DNA from: Verrucomicrobiota bacterium
Lineage (GTDB): Bacteria > Verrucomicrobiota > Verrucomicrobiia > Verrucomicrobiales > DEV007
DNA: 52,429 bases
Assembly: GCA_963205275.1 (NCBI GenBank)
Contig: CAUJIH010000090.1
Span: forward strand, 1 to 52,429
Reading direction: 5' to 3'
Part shown: positions 24,453 to 33,518 of the stretch, piece by piece
How the letters are laid out: every line of letters starts with the position of its first letter
How positions within the stretch are numbered: position 1 is the first letter of the stretch
Notes under the pieces: model-generated
What the model saw: the letters and a program-made list of their open reading frames with translations, nothing else
What the model was told of the DNA's origin: nothing
The model's database searches: none
Position numbers and translations under genes: made by a program

Positions 24453-25925
24453 ATGGACGTTCTGCTCTCCGTTCTCCGATTCATCGGCATTCTGATTCTT
24501 GTCGTGATGCTCTTCAATGTGTTGATCATCGTGCATGAATGGGGGCACTTTCTCGCGGGGCGTTGGCGTGGTCTCTACATTGATCGCTTCCAGATTTGGT
24601 TCGGAAAACCGCTTTGGAAAAAAACGTACAATGGCGTCCAATACGGTCTGGGATCCATTCCAGCAGGCGGATTCGTCTCCCTGCCTCAAATGGCTCCGAT
24701 GGAAAGCATCGAGGGTAAAGTGGACACGCCTGACTCCAAGCCCCTGCCGCCGATTTCCCCTCTCGATAAAATCATCGTCGCCTTCGCCGGTCCGCTTTTC
24801 AGCTTTCTCCTCGCCGTGTTTTTTGCCGTCATCGTGTGGGCGGTGAAAAAGCCTGTCAGTGAGGCCGTTGGCACGACGACTGTCGGTCATGTCGTCGAAG
24901 GCTCGCCTGCCGAAGTCGCAGGAATCAAGGTCGGTGACACGATCCGCACTGTGGATGGCCAGCGCGTGGACCGCTTCTCCGGAATGAAGCGCTCCATCAT
25001 CTGGTCCGTTATTTCCAGCCCGAACAAGGACATCGAAATTGAATTGGATCGCCCTGGAACTGGACATATGAAGCTCACGGTCGTCCGCCCTGAAGAGGCC
25101 ACTGAGGCGAAGCTCGAGGGTTCCTGGTTTCATCAGGCTTGGGGCTATGTCTCGCGTCGTCCCCCTCTGCGCACGATCGGTGTGGCTCCCATGATTTCAC
25201 CTGTCGTAGCTGGCTTACGACCGAATAGTCCAGCTTTGGCCGCTGGATTGAAGAAGGGAGATCGCATCGTTTCGATCGACGGAAGATCCATTCGTAGTAG
25301 TGATGAAGTGGTCAATATGCCTTGGGAGGTGGGGAAAAATTATACCTTGGGAGTCGAGCGAGGAAAAAGTCAGCTCGATCTCGCCATCACACCCCGCGTT
25401 CCGGAAAAGTTCGGGGAGAAAGCGATGATCGGTGTCGCTCTGAGCGAGGACGGAGTGCGCACTCTGGTGCGCGAGAATCCGTTGGTTCAGGTCATCGACA
25501 GCTTTAACTCCATCGTGCGGACGCTACAGGCCGTATTCACTCCGAAATCTGATGTGAAAGCCGGTCACCTCAGTGGTCCCGTGGGGATCATGGGTACCTA
25601 TTACGACTTGTTCAAGGACCCGGAAGGCTGGCGTCTCGTTCTGTGGTTCAGCGTACTGCTAAATGTCAATCTCGCCATTCTGAACCTGCTGCCCTTTCCC
25701 GTTCTCGATGGTGGGCATATTACGATGGCTCTGTATGAGTGGATCACGCGGCGAGCGATTCCGATTCGTATTCTAGAGGTGGTGCAGACGGCTTTCGTCC
25801 TACTGCTGTTTGGATTCATGGCCTTTGTCACGCTCAAGGACGTCGGGGATCGCATCCCCAAAGGTGATGACGGACCAGCGTATCAAATGCCCGAGTTCCT
25901 GCCCCTCGGGAAACAGCCTCAATGA
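24453..25925 (+). CDS. rseP: Site-2 intramembrane metalloprotease RseP
   Basis: A 490-residue M50 zinc protease of the inner membrane that cleaves anti-sigma factors or remnant signal peptides. The zinc site HEWGH is at residues 28-32 in the first helix (VVMLFNVLIIVHEWGHFLAG). Two PDZ domains follow (VVEGSPAEVAGIKVGDTI and LRPNSPALAAGLKKGDRI). The third zinc ligand region is LLPFPVLDGGHI. One hydrophobic helix (IIVAFAGPLFSFLLAVFFAV) precedes the PDZ region and the last helix is TAFVLLLFGFMAFV. It overlaps ispG by 4 bases. A candidate promoter is at 24339-24367. The ATG has no ribosome binding motif (CCTGATTTATG). Confidence 0.96.
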   Translation: MDVLLSVLRFIGILILVVMLFNVLIIVHEWGHFLAGRWRGLYIDRFQIWFGKPLWKKTYNGVQYGLGSIPAGGFVSLPQMAPMESIEGKVDTPDSKPLPPISPLDKIIVAFAGPLFSFLLAVFFAVIVWAVKKPVSEAVGTTTVGHVVEGSPAEVAGIKVGDTIRTVDGQRVDRFSGMKRSIIWSVISSPNKDIEIELDRPGTGHMKLTVVRPEEATEAKLEGSWFHQAWGYVSRRPPLRTIGVAPMISPVVAGLRPNSPALAAGLKKGDRIVSIDGRSIRSSDEVVNMPWEVGKNYTLGVERGKSQLDLAITPRVPEKFGEKAMIGVALSEDGVRTLVRENPLVQVIDSFNSIVRTLQAVFTPKSDVKAGHLSGPVGIMGTYYDLFKDPEGWRLVLWFSVLLNVNLAILNLLPFPVLDGGHITMALYEWITRRAIPIRILEVVQTAFVLLLFGFMAFVTLKDVGDRIPKGDDGPAYQMPEFLPLGKQPQ

Positions 25926-27733
25926 GCAAGCTCTCTTATTCCTCTTCTCCGCTCAATCTTCAGCGTCGGAAATCAAGAGTCGTCAAGATCGGTAATCTCC
26001 CTCTGGGCGGCGACTATCCGGTGCGAGTCCAGTCCATGCTGACCAGCGACACTCGTGAGGTCGCGGATTGCGTGAAGGAAACCATGGATCTCGTAGGCGC
26101 TGGATGCGAGATCGTCCGAGTGACCGCCCAGACGCGACAGATCGCAGAGAATCTTGAGCACATCGTCGCAGGGATACGCGCTCAAGGTAGCGATGTCCCG
26201 ATCGTCGCCGACATCCATTTTAAGCCCGATGCTGCGATGGAAGCTGTCCGCTGGGTGGACAAGGTGCGAGTGAACCCCGGAAATTACGCGGACAAGAAAA
26301 AGTTCGAGGTGTACGAATACACCGATCAGGAATACGCGGATGAACTGGCCCGACTGCGGGAGGAGTTCACCCCACTCGTGGAGGAAGCAAAGCGTCGCGG
26401 GGTGGCGATGCGGATCGGAACCAATCATGGATCACTGAGTGATCGCATCATGAACCGCTTCGGCGATACGCCCTTGGGCATGGTGGAGAGCGCTCTCGAG
26501 TTCGCTCGCATCGCACGGGATCACGACTATCACGAACTGGTTTTCTCCATGAAAGCGAGCAACCCCAAGGTGATGGTCCAAGCCTATCGCTTGTTGATCG
26601 CTCGCTTAAGTGAACTCGGCGAGGACTGGAATTATCCCATTCACCTCGGAGTGACCGAGGCCGGAGATGGAGAAGATGGACGAATCAAGAGCGCGATCGG
26701 TATCGGATCGCTGCTCTGCGATGGGATCGGCGATACGATTCGCGTGAGTCTCACCGAAGATGCTGTCGAGGAAGTCCCTGTGGCCCGTGCTCTGGTGAAA
26801 TTGGTCGAGTCTGAAAGTAAGGCCTTTCCCGATCTCATCGCTGCTCTCTCGTGGGGCGAAGTTCCGTGGGATCCATTTTCCTACACGCGTCGCGCTTCGC
26901 AGAGTATCGATGTCCAGGGGATCGCGCTCGGCGGCGAGGAAACCGTGCGTGTTTTCACTGGCAAGGAAAAGTGGAATGCGATCGCTTACAAGATGGCGAA
27001 ACTCGGCGATTTTCGACCCGAAGTCGTCGTGGAGAGTTCTGGCGTGCTCGCGCTCGATCCACGCGATGAGAAGGCCATCGCCGCGTTGAACGCCGAGGAG
27101 AACCCGCGTCTCATCACCGTCGCTGACGGATTGCCCTTGCCCGTGATTCCCGCCTTCCGTTTGCTGGCAGCGAAGGCCGATCCCCGCCATCCCATTTTGC
27201 TGAAGGATACGCTCACTCCGGCCACTGAACAGGGTCAAGTCCCTCTCGATACCCTGTTGAATGCCGCGATGCACATCGGAACGCTGCTCTGTGACGGCAT
27301 CGGCGACGCCATTCTCGTGCAGGGGGAAGCATCGCCCGAAACGTCGCTCCGAATCAGTTATAATATTCTCCAAGCTGCTGGTGTCCGCATTTTCAAGACC
27401 GACTACGTCGCCTGTCCCGGCTGCGGACGCACGCTTTACAACTTGCAAGAGACCACGCAGCGCATTCGTGCAGCCACCGGTCACCTGAAAGGCCTGCGCA
27501 TCGCCGTGATGGGATGCATCGTCAACGGTCCCGGTGAGATGGCTGATGCTGACTTCGGCTACGTGGGAGGAGCACCCGGTAAGATCAATCTCTACTACGG
27601 GAAAAAAGCAGTGAAATTCAATATTCCCCAAGCCGAAGCGGTAGATCGCCTGATCGATCTCATCCACGAATACGGGCGCTGGTTCGATCCTCCGGAGAAA
27701 GTAGAGGACGAGGAAGCCGGAGAAAATTCGTGA
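25922..27733 (+). CDS. ispG: 4-hydroxy-3-methylbut-2-en-1-yl diphosphate synthase, long form
   Basis: A 603-residue IspG (GcpE) that makes HMBPP from MEcPP in the methylerythritol phosphate isoprenoid pathway with a [4Fe-4S] cluster. N-terminal TIM-barrel marks: VRVQSMLTSDTREVADCV and VPIVADIHFKPDAAMEAV. Cluster ligands are Cys498 and Cys501 (CPGCGRTLYNLQ), Cys532 and Glu539 (GCIVNGPGEM). It is about 200 residues longer than the E. coli enzyme because of an inserted domain between barrel and cluster domain, as in Chlamydiae, Bacteroidetes and plants. The start codon overlaps the rseP stop (ATGA), so the pair is co-translated. Confidence 0.97.
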   Translation: MSKLSYSSSPLNLQRRKSRVVKIGNLPLGGDYPVRVQSMLTSDTREVADCVKETMDLVGAGCEIVRVTAQTRQIAENLEHIVAGIRAQGSDVPIVADIHFKPDAAMEAVRWVDKVRVNPGNYADKKKFEVYEYTDQEYADELARLREEFTPLVEEAKRRGVAMRIGTNHGSLSDRIMNRFGDTPLGMVESALEFARIARDHDYHELVFSMKASNPKVMVQAYRLLIARLSELGEDWNYPIHLGVTEAGDGEDGRIKSAIGIGSLLCDGIGDTIRVSLTEDAVEEVPVARALVKLVESESKAFPDLIAALSWGEVPWDPFSYTRRASQSIDVQGIALGGEETVRVFTGKEKWNAIAYKMAKLGDFRPEVVVESSGVLALDPRDEKAIAALNAEENPRLITVADGLPLPVIPAFRLLAAKADPRHPILLKDTLTPATEQGQVPLDTLLNAAMHIGTLLCDGIGDAILVQGEASPETSLRISYNILQAAGVRIFKTDYVACPGCGRTLYNLQETTQRIRAATGHLKGLRIAVMGCIVNGPGEMADADFGYVGGAPGKINLYYGKKAVKFNIPQAEAVDRLIDLIHEYGRWFDPPEKVEDEEAGENS

Positions 27734-27800
27734 GACAACTCCGAGCTAACTCAGCTAGTATCTTTCGAGCCCTCACTCAATTTATCGCGCATTTTTTCTC

Positions 27801-28877
27801 GTGAACCATTCTACTTTATTTCAAGCGATTCAGGTCGGTGCCCTTCATCTGCCGAATCGTATCATCCTCGCCCCGATGACTCGCTCCCGAGCCGAGGCTC
27901 ACCATGTGCCTGGTGCCCTGATGGCGGAATACTATGCCCAGCGAGCCAGTGGAGGACTTCTAATCACTGAGGCTACGATGGCGATCGAGGGAAACAGCGC
28001 TTTTATCGCCGAGCCAGGGATTTACTCGGACGAGCAGATCGCTGGTTGGCGGCTTGTCACCGATGCTGTCCATGCCGCCGGAGGGCGAATCGTTCTTCAG
28101 CTCTGGCACGGCGGACGCGCCTGTCATCCCGCACTCAATGATGGGGCCATCCCAGTGGCTCCGAGCGCCATCCCCATCACTGGCGATGAAATCTATACTC
28201 CGGATGGGAAGAAACCCTACGTCACCCCTCGTGCCTTGCCGATCGATGAGATTGCTGACGTCATTGTCGGATTTCGCAAAGCAGCGGAGAACGCGAAGAC
28301 TGCCGGGTTTGACGGAGTCGAACTCCATGCAGCCAACGGCTATCTCCTGGATCAATTTCTCCGCGACGGCTCGAATCATCGCACCGACGCCTATGGTGGG
28401 TCACTGGAAAATCGTGCCCGTCTGCTTTGGGAGATTATCGAGGCTGTCACGCCCATCTGGGGAGCGGATCGCATCGGTGTTCGGCTCTCGCCACTGAATC
28501 CATACAACAGCATGTCTGACAGCGATCCCGTGGGTTTGGTCAGCCATCTCGCAGCGGGCTTGGACGAGCGAAAGATTGCCTATCTTCATATCATGCGAGG
28601 CCCTGCTGAGAAACCTGATCTGCTTCAACCGATTCGTGAAAATTTCCACGGAGTCGTGATCGCCAATAAGAAATACACTCCTGCCGAGTCCGAGAGTCAA
28701 ATTCTGGCGGGAACAATCGACGCCGTCGCATTCGGAGTGCCGTACTTGGCGAATCCCGACTATCCGGAGCGCATCGCCGCCGGGGCAGCGCTCAATGAGC
28801 CAGATTACGGCACATTCTATTCAACCGGTCCGAAGGGATACACCGATTACCCGTGCATGGATCAGGTGAGCTGCTGA
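27801..28877 (+). CDS. Old Yellow Enzyme family alkene reductase (NADH:flavin oxidoreductase)
   Basis: A 358-residue FMN-dependent TIM-barrel oxidoreductase that reduces activated C=C bonds or nitro compounds with NAD(P)H. Family motifs: LPNRIILAPMTRSRA, EYYAQRASGGLLITEAT, LQLWHGGRACHP, GFDGVELHAANGYLLDQFL, GGSLENRARLLWEI and a phosphate-binding end AFGVPYLANPDYPERIA. It begins with GTG at 27801, the only fitting start; no ATG lies nearby and no ribosome binding motif is seen. It is a stand-alone gene, 67 bases behind ispG. The natural substrate is unknown. Confidence 0.93.
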   Translation: MNHSTLFQAIQVGALHLPNRIILAPMTRSRAEAHHVPGALMAEYYAQRASGGLLITEATMAIEGNSAFIAEPGIYSDEQIAGWRLVTDAVHAAGGRIVLQLWHGGRACHPALNDGAIPVAPSAIPITGDEIYTPDGKKPYVTPRALPIDEIADVIVGFRKAAENAKTAGFDGVELHAANGYLLDQFLRDGSNHRTDAYGGSLENRARLLWEIIEAVTPIWGADRIGVRLSPLNPYNSMSDSDPVGLVSHLAAGLDERKIAYLHIMRGPAEKPDLLQPIRENFHGVVIANKKYTPAESESQILAGTIDAVAFGVPYLANPDYPERIAAGAALNEPDYGTFYSTGPKGYTDYPCMDQVSC

Positions 28878-28899
28878 GGTTGACGCTTCGGAAGCTACC

Positions 28900-28928
28900 G
28901 GGACACGAGGTCGTAAAGATGCTTTAAT
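28900..28928 (+). promoter_or_regulatory. Possible promoter for the rlmI-like gene
   Basis: GGGACA (28900-28905), 17 bases, TTTAAT (28923-28928), ending 42 bases before the start codon at 28971. The match to consensus is four of six and five of six. Prediction by eye only. Confidence 0.3.
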
Positions 28929-28970
28929 AAGACTGCTTCGCCTGCGTGTGCACAGATTCTCCCTGCTGAG

Positions 28971-30182
28971 ATGGAAGCAGATTCAACGAATAATCTCCCT
29001 CGCCTGAAGCTGATGCTGAACCGCACTGCGGAAAGTATCGTCCGCCGAGGGCACCCGTGGATCTATTCTGATAGCATCGCCCGCCAGAATCGCGAGGGTG
29101 AGTCAGGGGAGCTAGCTGTGATTTATGATCGAAGCAATCAATTCTTAGCTGTAGGTTTTTACGATCCGCTGTCTCCGATTCGCGTCCGGGTGATTCATAC
29201 GGGACGACCGGTGGGAATCGATGCAGATTTTTGGAAGGGACGACTCGACGATGCCGTCGCTCGTCGTGAGGAGGTGAGTCGATCTGATACCAACGGACTA
29301 CGTTTGATTCATGGGGAGAGCGATGCTTGGCCGGGACTGGTTCTGGATCGCTACGACTCGACTCTGGTGCTGAAGCTGTATTCAGTAGCCTGGATCGAGC
29401 GATTACCTATGCTGAGAGATCAGATTGTCGCAGCCTTGAAGCCTGATCGCCTCGTCTTGCGTCTGAGCCGGAATCTGAGTGATCGATCTCCTTGGGCGGA
29501 TGGGAGTGTGCTCTTCGGTCCTCCAGTGGTGGAGCCAGTGACCTTCCTTGAATCTGGGATTCGTTTCGAGGCCGATGTCGTCCGAGGTCAGAAGACGGGC
29601 TTCTTTCTAGATCAGCGGGAAAATCGGCGTCGCGTGGAGGAACTCGCCCGAGGGGCGGATGTGCTGAATGCCTTCAGTTTTTCCAGTGGATTTTCTCTGT
29701 ATGCAGCGCGTGGTGGCGCCCGATCATTGGTAGATGTGGACATCAGTCAGCACGCCCTCGAGGCAGGAGAACGGAATTTTTTGCTGAATCACAGCGATCC
29801 TCGAATCGCCGCTTGTCGCCATGAAACTGTGCAGGCGGATGTTTTCTCTTGGTTGGCAGAAGCTCCACCCTCATCGTGGGATCTGGTGATCGTCGATCCG
29901 CCGTCTCTGGCGAAGCGTGAATCAGAACGGGAGCGAGCCATCCGCGCTTATCGAAAACTGAATGCGCAGGCGATTCGCCTACTACGACGTGGGGGAGTGC
30001 TCGTAGCGGCTTCGTGCTCCGCTCATGTAAGTGCAGAAGAATTTTTCGACTCTGTTCGCTTTGCTGCCGAGACATCGCGACGTCGCTACAGGGAATTGCA
30101 GTCGACTTTGCATCCAACTGATCATCCCATCGGCTTTCCCGAGGCGCTTTACTTGAAGTGCCTGTTCCTGCGTTTTGACTGA
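28971..30182 (+). CDS. RlmI-like 23S rRNA (cytosine-C5)-methyltransferase
   Basis: A 403-residue SAM-dependent methyltransferase with an N-terminal PUA domain (RGHPWIYSDSIARQNREGES), a central EEHEA-like region (GLRLIHGESDAWPGLVLDRY) and a Rossmann methylase domain: RGQKTGFFLDQRENRRRVEE, VLNAFSFSSGFSLYAARGGA, DLVIVDPPSLAKRE and the catalytic-cysteine stretch LVAASCSAHVSAEEF. This order and length are those of RlmI, which makes m5C1962 in 23S rRNA. It is convergent with the RG/Q-rich protein gene, with 17 bases between them. Confidence 0.9.
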   Translation: MEADSTNNLPRLKLMLNRTAESIVRRGHPWIYSDSIARQNREGESGELAVIYDRSNQFLAVGFYDPLSPIRVRVIHTGRPVGIDADFWKGRLDDAVARREEVSRSDTNGLRLIHGESDAWPGLVLDRYDSTLVLKLYSVAWIERLPMLRDQIVAALKPDRLVLRLSRNLSDRSPWADGSVLFGPPVVEPVTFLESGIRFEADVVRGQKTGFFLDQRENRRRVEELARGADVLNAFSFSSGFSLYAARGGARSLVDVDISQHALEAGERNFLLNHSDPRIAACRHETVQADVFSWLAEAPPSSWDLVIVDPPSLAKRESERERAIRAYRKLNAQAIRLLRRGGVLVAASCSAHVSAEEFFDSVRFAAETSRRRYRELQSTLHPTDHPIGFPEALYLKCLFLRFD

Positions 30183-30199
30183 ACGGTCGGGCGGCGAGA

Positions 30200-32107
30200 T
30201 CAGAAGGAATCCACAGGATTCACACTGTCGGGCAGCTCGTAAGGATCGTTCGGATCGGGTGCGATACCCTCTGGCTGGATCGCGGAGGCGTCATCGCCCG
30301 AGTCGGACTCGCCTTCGTCGGAGGCAGCGGCATCCGTGTCGATGGCTGCTTTTCGTTCTCTTCTTTTCCGCTTCCGCTCTTCCTGCTTTTTGCCCGAAGC
30401 TTCTTCCTTCTTCGCAGCAGCTTCCTTGGGTATCTGGGCTTCAGGAGCAGGGGCTACTTGGGGCGCACGCCCGAGCGATAGACTGGTGTCTGAAAACTCC
30501 AGAACATATCCCTCCGAAGTCAGCCAGCGCAGGTTCTTCAGCACCGCCAATGCTTCTTCGGAGTGTTCTGCAGATGCGATCTCTTCCTGATTCTCCGGCA
30601 TGTGAAAGTTCGGCACCAGTGAGGCAAGCAAGCCTGCCACGGTCGGCTTTTCCGTCGTTTTGATATACTGGACGATTCCGCGAATGGACTCGCTCAGTTC
30701 CAGATTTTCATCAAAGACTTTGGGACGAGCTACCGAGACGTGAAGAGCCTTCTTCCCTGTTTTGAAGAAACGCAGACCATGACTTTCGAACTCGCGGCAG
30801 AGGGACTGGATAAGGGGCAGGGGGAAAGTTCGCCGCATCCGCTCGGTTTCGCGCTTGAGATGCACCAGCAAGCCAGGAGAGAGGAGGGCGCCAGAGATAT
30901 TCCCAGGAACAACTGCTACAGCCGTCTCGATAACAGCCCCTTCAGAAAAGTGTTCCATGAAGTGGCGACGAAGCTCGTCCATCGTGCGCAGAATGATACC
31001 AGCGGGAGCGGGAGCTTGCGGGCTTTGCTCTACGTGCTCGTCAGGCTGATCCGTGCCTTCTTGCGGCGCTTCTTGATCTTGCGGCTCTGCTTGTTCTGGC
31101 TGATTTTGCGGTTCGGTTTGGTCTTGCGGCTCAACTTGTTCTGGCTGATCGACCTGCTCTGACTGATCGATTTTCTCGTCTAGATCGCTTTGCGTTTGCG
31201 ACTCCACCGGCCCGACTTGCTCCACCTCCTTCACGCGGTATTGCACGGCACGACTCATTGTTTCCTTCCAGGCATCTACGATTTCTGCTCCGCTCTCCAT
31301 CTGGATGCGGGACTTAAAGCGTTCCAGCGCCATGTGAGAAAATTTCTCGCGGTGCAGCTTGGCAATATTTCGCTGATATTCGTGATGATTCGGAGGACCG
31401 AGGACGGTGCCCGTCATACCACAAACGGCGATGACTGCGTAATTTCCCGATGGAGCATCGACTTGTATCTCCTCCACTTGATAGTAATTTTCCAGAGCAG
31501 GTCGCGTCAGCAGATGATTAATCGCCTCTTCTCGCGAAAGCCAGAGCGATCCATCAGCCAGACACTGGTGCAGTCGCCTAGGTTCGGTCGCAGTGAAGCG
31601 CACGCGATAGCGCTCTCGTGCCTCCATCAACATTTTAGCCAAATCTGGCACCGGAAAAGATCTCAGGGTTTCACGGATATGACGCACCAGACCCTCGACG
31701 GCTGGGCGGGATGGCTCCACTGTAGCCACGATTCCTTCCATGAGGTTCTCTCTCTCTTCTCGTGGTTCGCGGCCACGTCCTTGGCCCCGCCTGGGTCCCT
31801 GATCGCGGAGATTGCCGTCACGTGATTCGCGTCTATCGCGTCCATCGCGCTTGTCGCCCCGTTCGGATCGATAGCCACCGCCTTCCTGTCCTCGCTTCCC
31901 ACCGAAGTCATTACGTCGCCTTCCCTGGCTGCGATCTTCTCGCCCATCCTGGCGTCCTCGGCGTCCGCTGCCAGCTTTTTCATGAAATCTGGACTCTTCA
32001 CGGAATGACTTTTCTTCCCACTTGGGCGGAGCGGAACTAATGTTCCGAACCCAGTCGGGCATAAAGTCGTGGGCAGAGAACTCCAAGGGCTTTTCTTCTT
32101 CGCTCAT
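30200..32107 (-). CDS. RG/Q-rich protein with a duplicated domain, function unknown
   Basis: A 635-residue soluble protein. Residues 1-120 are disordered and full of R, G and D (GRRGRQDGREDRSQGRRR). Residues about 120-295 form a first globular part. Residues about 300-370 are a Q/E/P linker of near-repeats (EQVDQPEQVEPQDQ). A second globular part (about 370-545) repeats the first: FPVPDLAKMLMEARERYRVRF at 151 against FPLPLIQSLCREFESHGLRF at 428. It ends in a basic stretch (KKQEERKRKRRERKA) and an acidic tail. RG-rich tails suggest RNA binding, but I recognise no family. It lies 39 bases behind hemL on the same strand. Confidence 0.8.
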   Translation of the reverse strand: MSEEEKPLEFSAHDFMPDWVRNISSAPPKWEEKSFREESRFHEKAGSGRRGRQDGREDRSQGRRRNDFGGKRGQEGGGYRSERGDKRDGRDRRESRDGNLRDQGPRRGQGRGREPREERENLMEGIVATVEPSRPAVEGLVRHIRETLRSFPVPDLAKMLMEARERYRVRFTATEPRRLHQCLADGSLWLSREEAINHLLTRPALENYYQVEEIQVDAPSGNYAVIAVCGMTGTVLGPPNHHEYQRNIAKLHREKFSHMALERFKSRIQMESGAEIVDAWKETMSRAVQYRVKEVEQVGPVESQTQSDLDEKIDQSEQVDQPEQVEPQDQTEPQNQPEQAEPQDQEAPQEGTDQPDEHVEQSPQAPAPAGIILRTMDELRRHFMEHFSEGAVIETAVAVVPGNISGALLSPGLLVHLKRETERMRRTFPLPLIQSLCREFESHGLRFFKTGKKALHVSVARPKVFDENLELSESIRGIVQYIKTTEKPTVAGLLASLVPNFHMPENQEEIASAEHSEEALAVLKNLRWLTSEGYVLEFSDTSLSLGRAPQVAPAPEAQIPKEAAAKKEEASGKKQEERKRKRRERKAAIDTDAAASDEGESDSGDDASAIQPEGIAPDPNDPYELPDSVNPVDSF

Positions 32108-32146
32108 TTCAATGAATCGTGGTCAATCCTCGCTGTGAAGCGCGTT

Positions 32147-33439
32147 TCATGCCAGTGCTATTTTTAATGCTTCGCAGGTCACTTCCGCTGTTTTTGCAAT
32201 CTCTGATTCTCCATGGGCGAGCGAGATGAAACCAGCCTCATACTGTGAGGGAGCGAAATACACCCCGCGATCCAGCGCCGCCCAAAAGAACTTTCGGAAG
32301 GCCTCGAAGTCGGACCGTTTCACATCGTCCAAATTATCGACCGGTCCTTCGGTGAAGAACAGGCAGAACATCGATCCTATCCTGTGAAACGCGAGGTCGC
32401 GTCCTAGGGCACTCAATGCATCGCGCACCGCCGTCTCGAAGGACTGTCCGATCTGCTCCAGAAGATTCCAACCGTCGCGACGTTCCATTTCTTTGAGTTG
32501 TGCGATTCCGGCGGCCATCGCCAGTGGGTTACCTGAGAGCGTCCCTGCCTGATACACTGGTCCGAGCGGTGCCAGATGGTCCATAATTTCCGCTTTTCCA
32601 CCGAAGGCTCCGACGGGAAGGCCTCCACCGATGACTTTTCCCATGGCTGTGAGGTCAGGTGTGATCCCAGTTTTCTCCTGCACGCCACCTTTGGCTACGC
32701 GAAAGCCTGTCATCACTTCGTCGAAAATCAGTACAGTCCCGTGTTTGCTAGTCAGATCACGCAGCAGTTGGAGAAATCCCGTCTTCGGGAGATAAAGCCC
32801 CGCGTTGGCAGGAACGGGTTCCAGAATTACGGCGGCGATCTCATCTCCTTGCTTCTCAAAAAGCTCTTGCAAGAGATCGGGCCGATTGAAGGGGAGACAA
32901 ATCGTCAGCTTGGCAAAGTCAGACGGAATTCCAGCACTGTCAGGTTGTCCAAATGTGAGCGCCCCGCTGCCAGCAGCCACTAGAAGGGAATCGACGTGCC
33001 CATGATAACAGCCTTCGAACTTCACGATCTTATCTCGACCAGTGTAACCACGTGCGAGGCGGATGGCGCTCATCGTCGCCTCGGTGCCGCTGTTGACCAT
33101 GCGGACTTTCTCCACAGAGGGAACAAAGTCTCGAATCATGCGGGCGATCTCCACCTCATGTCGATTCGGGATACCGAAGCTGACCCCTTCCTTCGCTGCC
33201 TGCGTCACTGCGTCGATCACTACCGATGGGGCATGACCGAGAATCGCGGGACCCCAAGTCCCGACGTAATCGATCATCTCATTTCCATCGACATCCCAGA
33301 CTCGTGCCCCGCGAGCACGTTGCGCGAAAAACGGCTCACCCCCCACGTTACGAAAGGCTCGCACGGGAGAGTTTACTCCGCCGGGAATAACTTCTTTAGC
33401 GGCACGGAAGAGCTTCTCAGAAAGAGATCGATCAGGCAT
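32147..33439 (-). CDS. hemL: Glutamate-1-semialdehyde 2,1-aminomutase
   Basis: A 430-residue PLP enzyme that converts glutamate 1-semialdehyde to 5-aminolevulinate, the C5 route to haem and other tetrapyrroles. Motifs: [71 protein letters not shown] and the PLP-lysine stretch [18 protein letters not shown]. Length and all expected blocks are normal. It lies 79 bases behind the secretin gene and 39 ahead of the RG/Q-rich gene on the same strand. Confidence 0.97.
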   Translation of the reverse strand: MPDRSLSEKLFRAAKEVIPGGVNSPVRAFRNVGGEPFFAQRARGARVWDVDGNEMIDYVGTWGPAILGHAPSVVIDAVTQAAKEGVSFGIPNRHEVEIARMIRDFVPSVEKVRMVNSGTEATMSAIRLARGYTGRDKIVKFEGCYHGHVDSLLVAAGSGALTFGQPDSAGIPSDFAKLTICLPFNRPDLLQELFEKQGDEIAAVILEPVPANAGLYLPKTGFLQLLRDLTSKHGTVLIFDEVMTGFRVAKGGVQEKTGITPDLTAMGKVIGGGLPVGAFGGKAEIMDHLAPLGPVYQAGTLSGNPLAMAAGIAQLKEMERRDGWNLLEQIGQSFETAVRDALSALGRDLAFHRIGSMFCLFFTEGPVDNLDDVKRSDFEAFRKFFWAALDRGVYFAPSQYEAGFISLAHGESEIAKTAEVTCEALKIALA

Positions 33440-33518
33440 GTCAGAATGAATCTCTTGGCAGTGCTCCCGTCAACCCTGGCTCTGCCTTGACAGAGAAAAG
33501 CACAAACCACCAGAAGTC

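Noticed and set aside
30175..30663. Long plus-strand frames over the RG/Q-rich gene
   Set aside because: Shadows of a biased-composition gene on the other strand; no recognisable domains.
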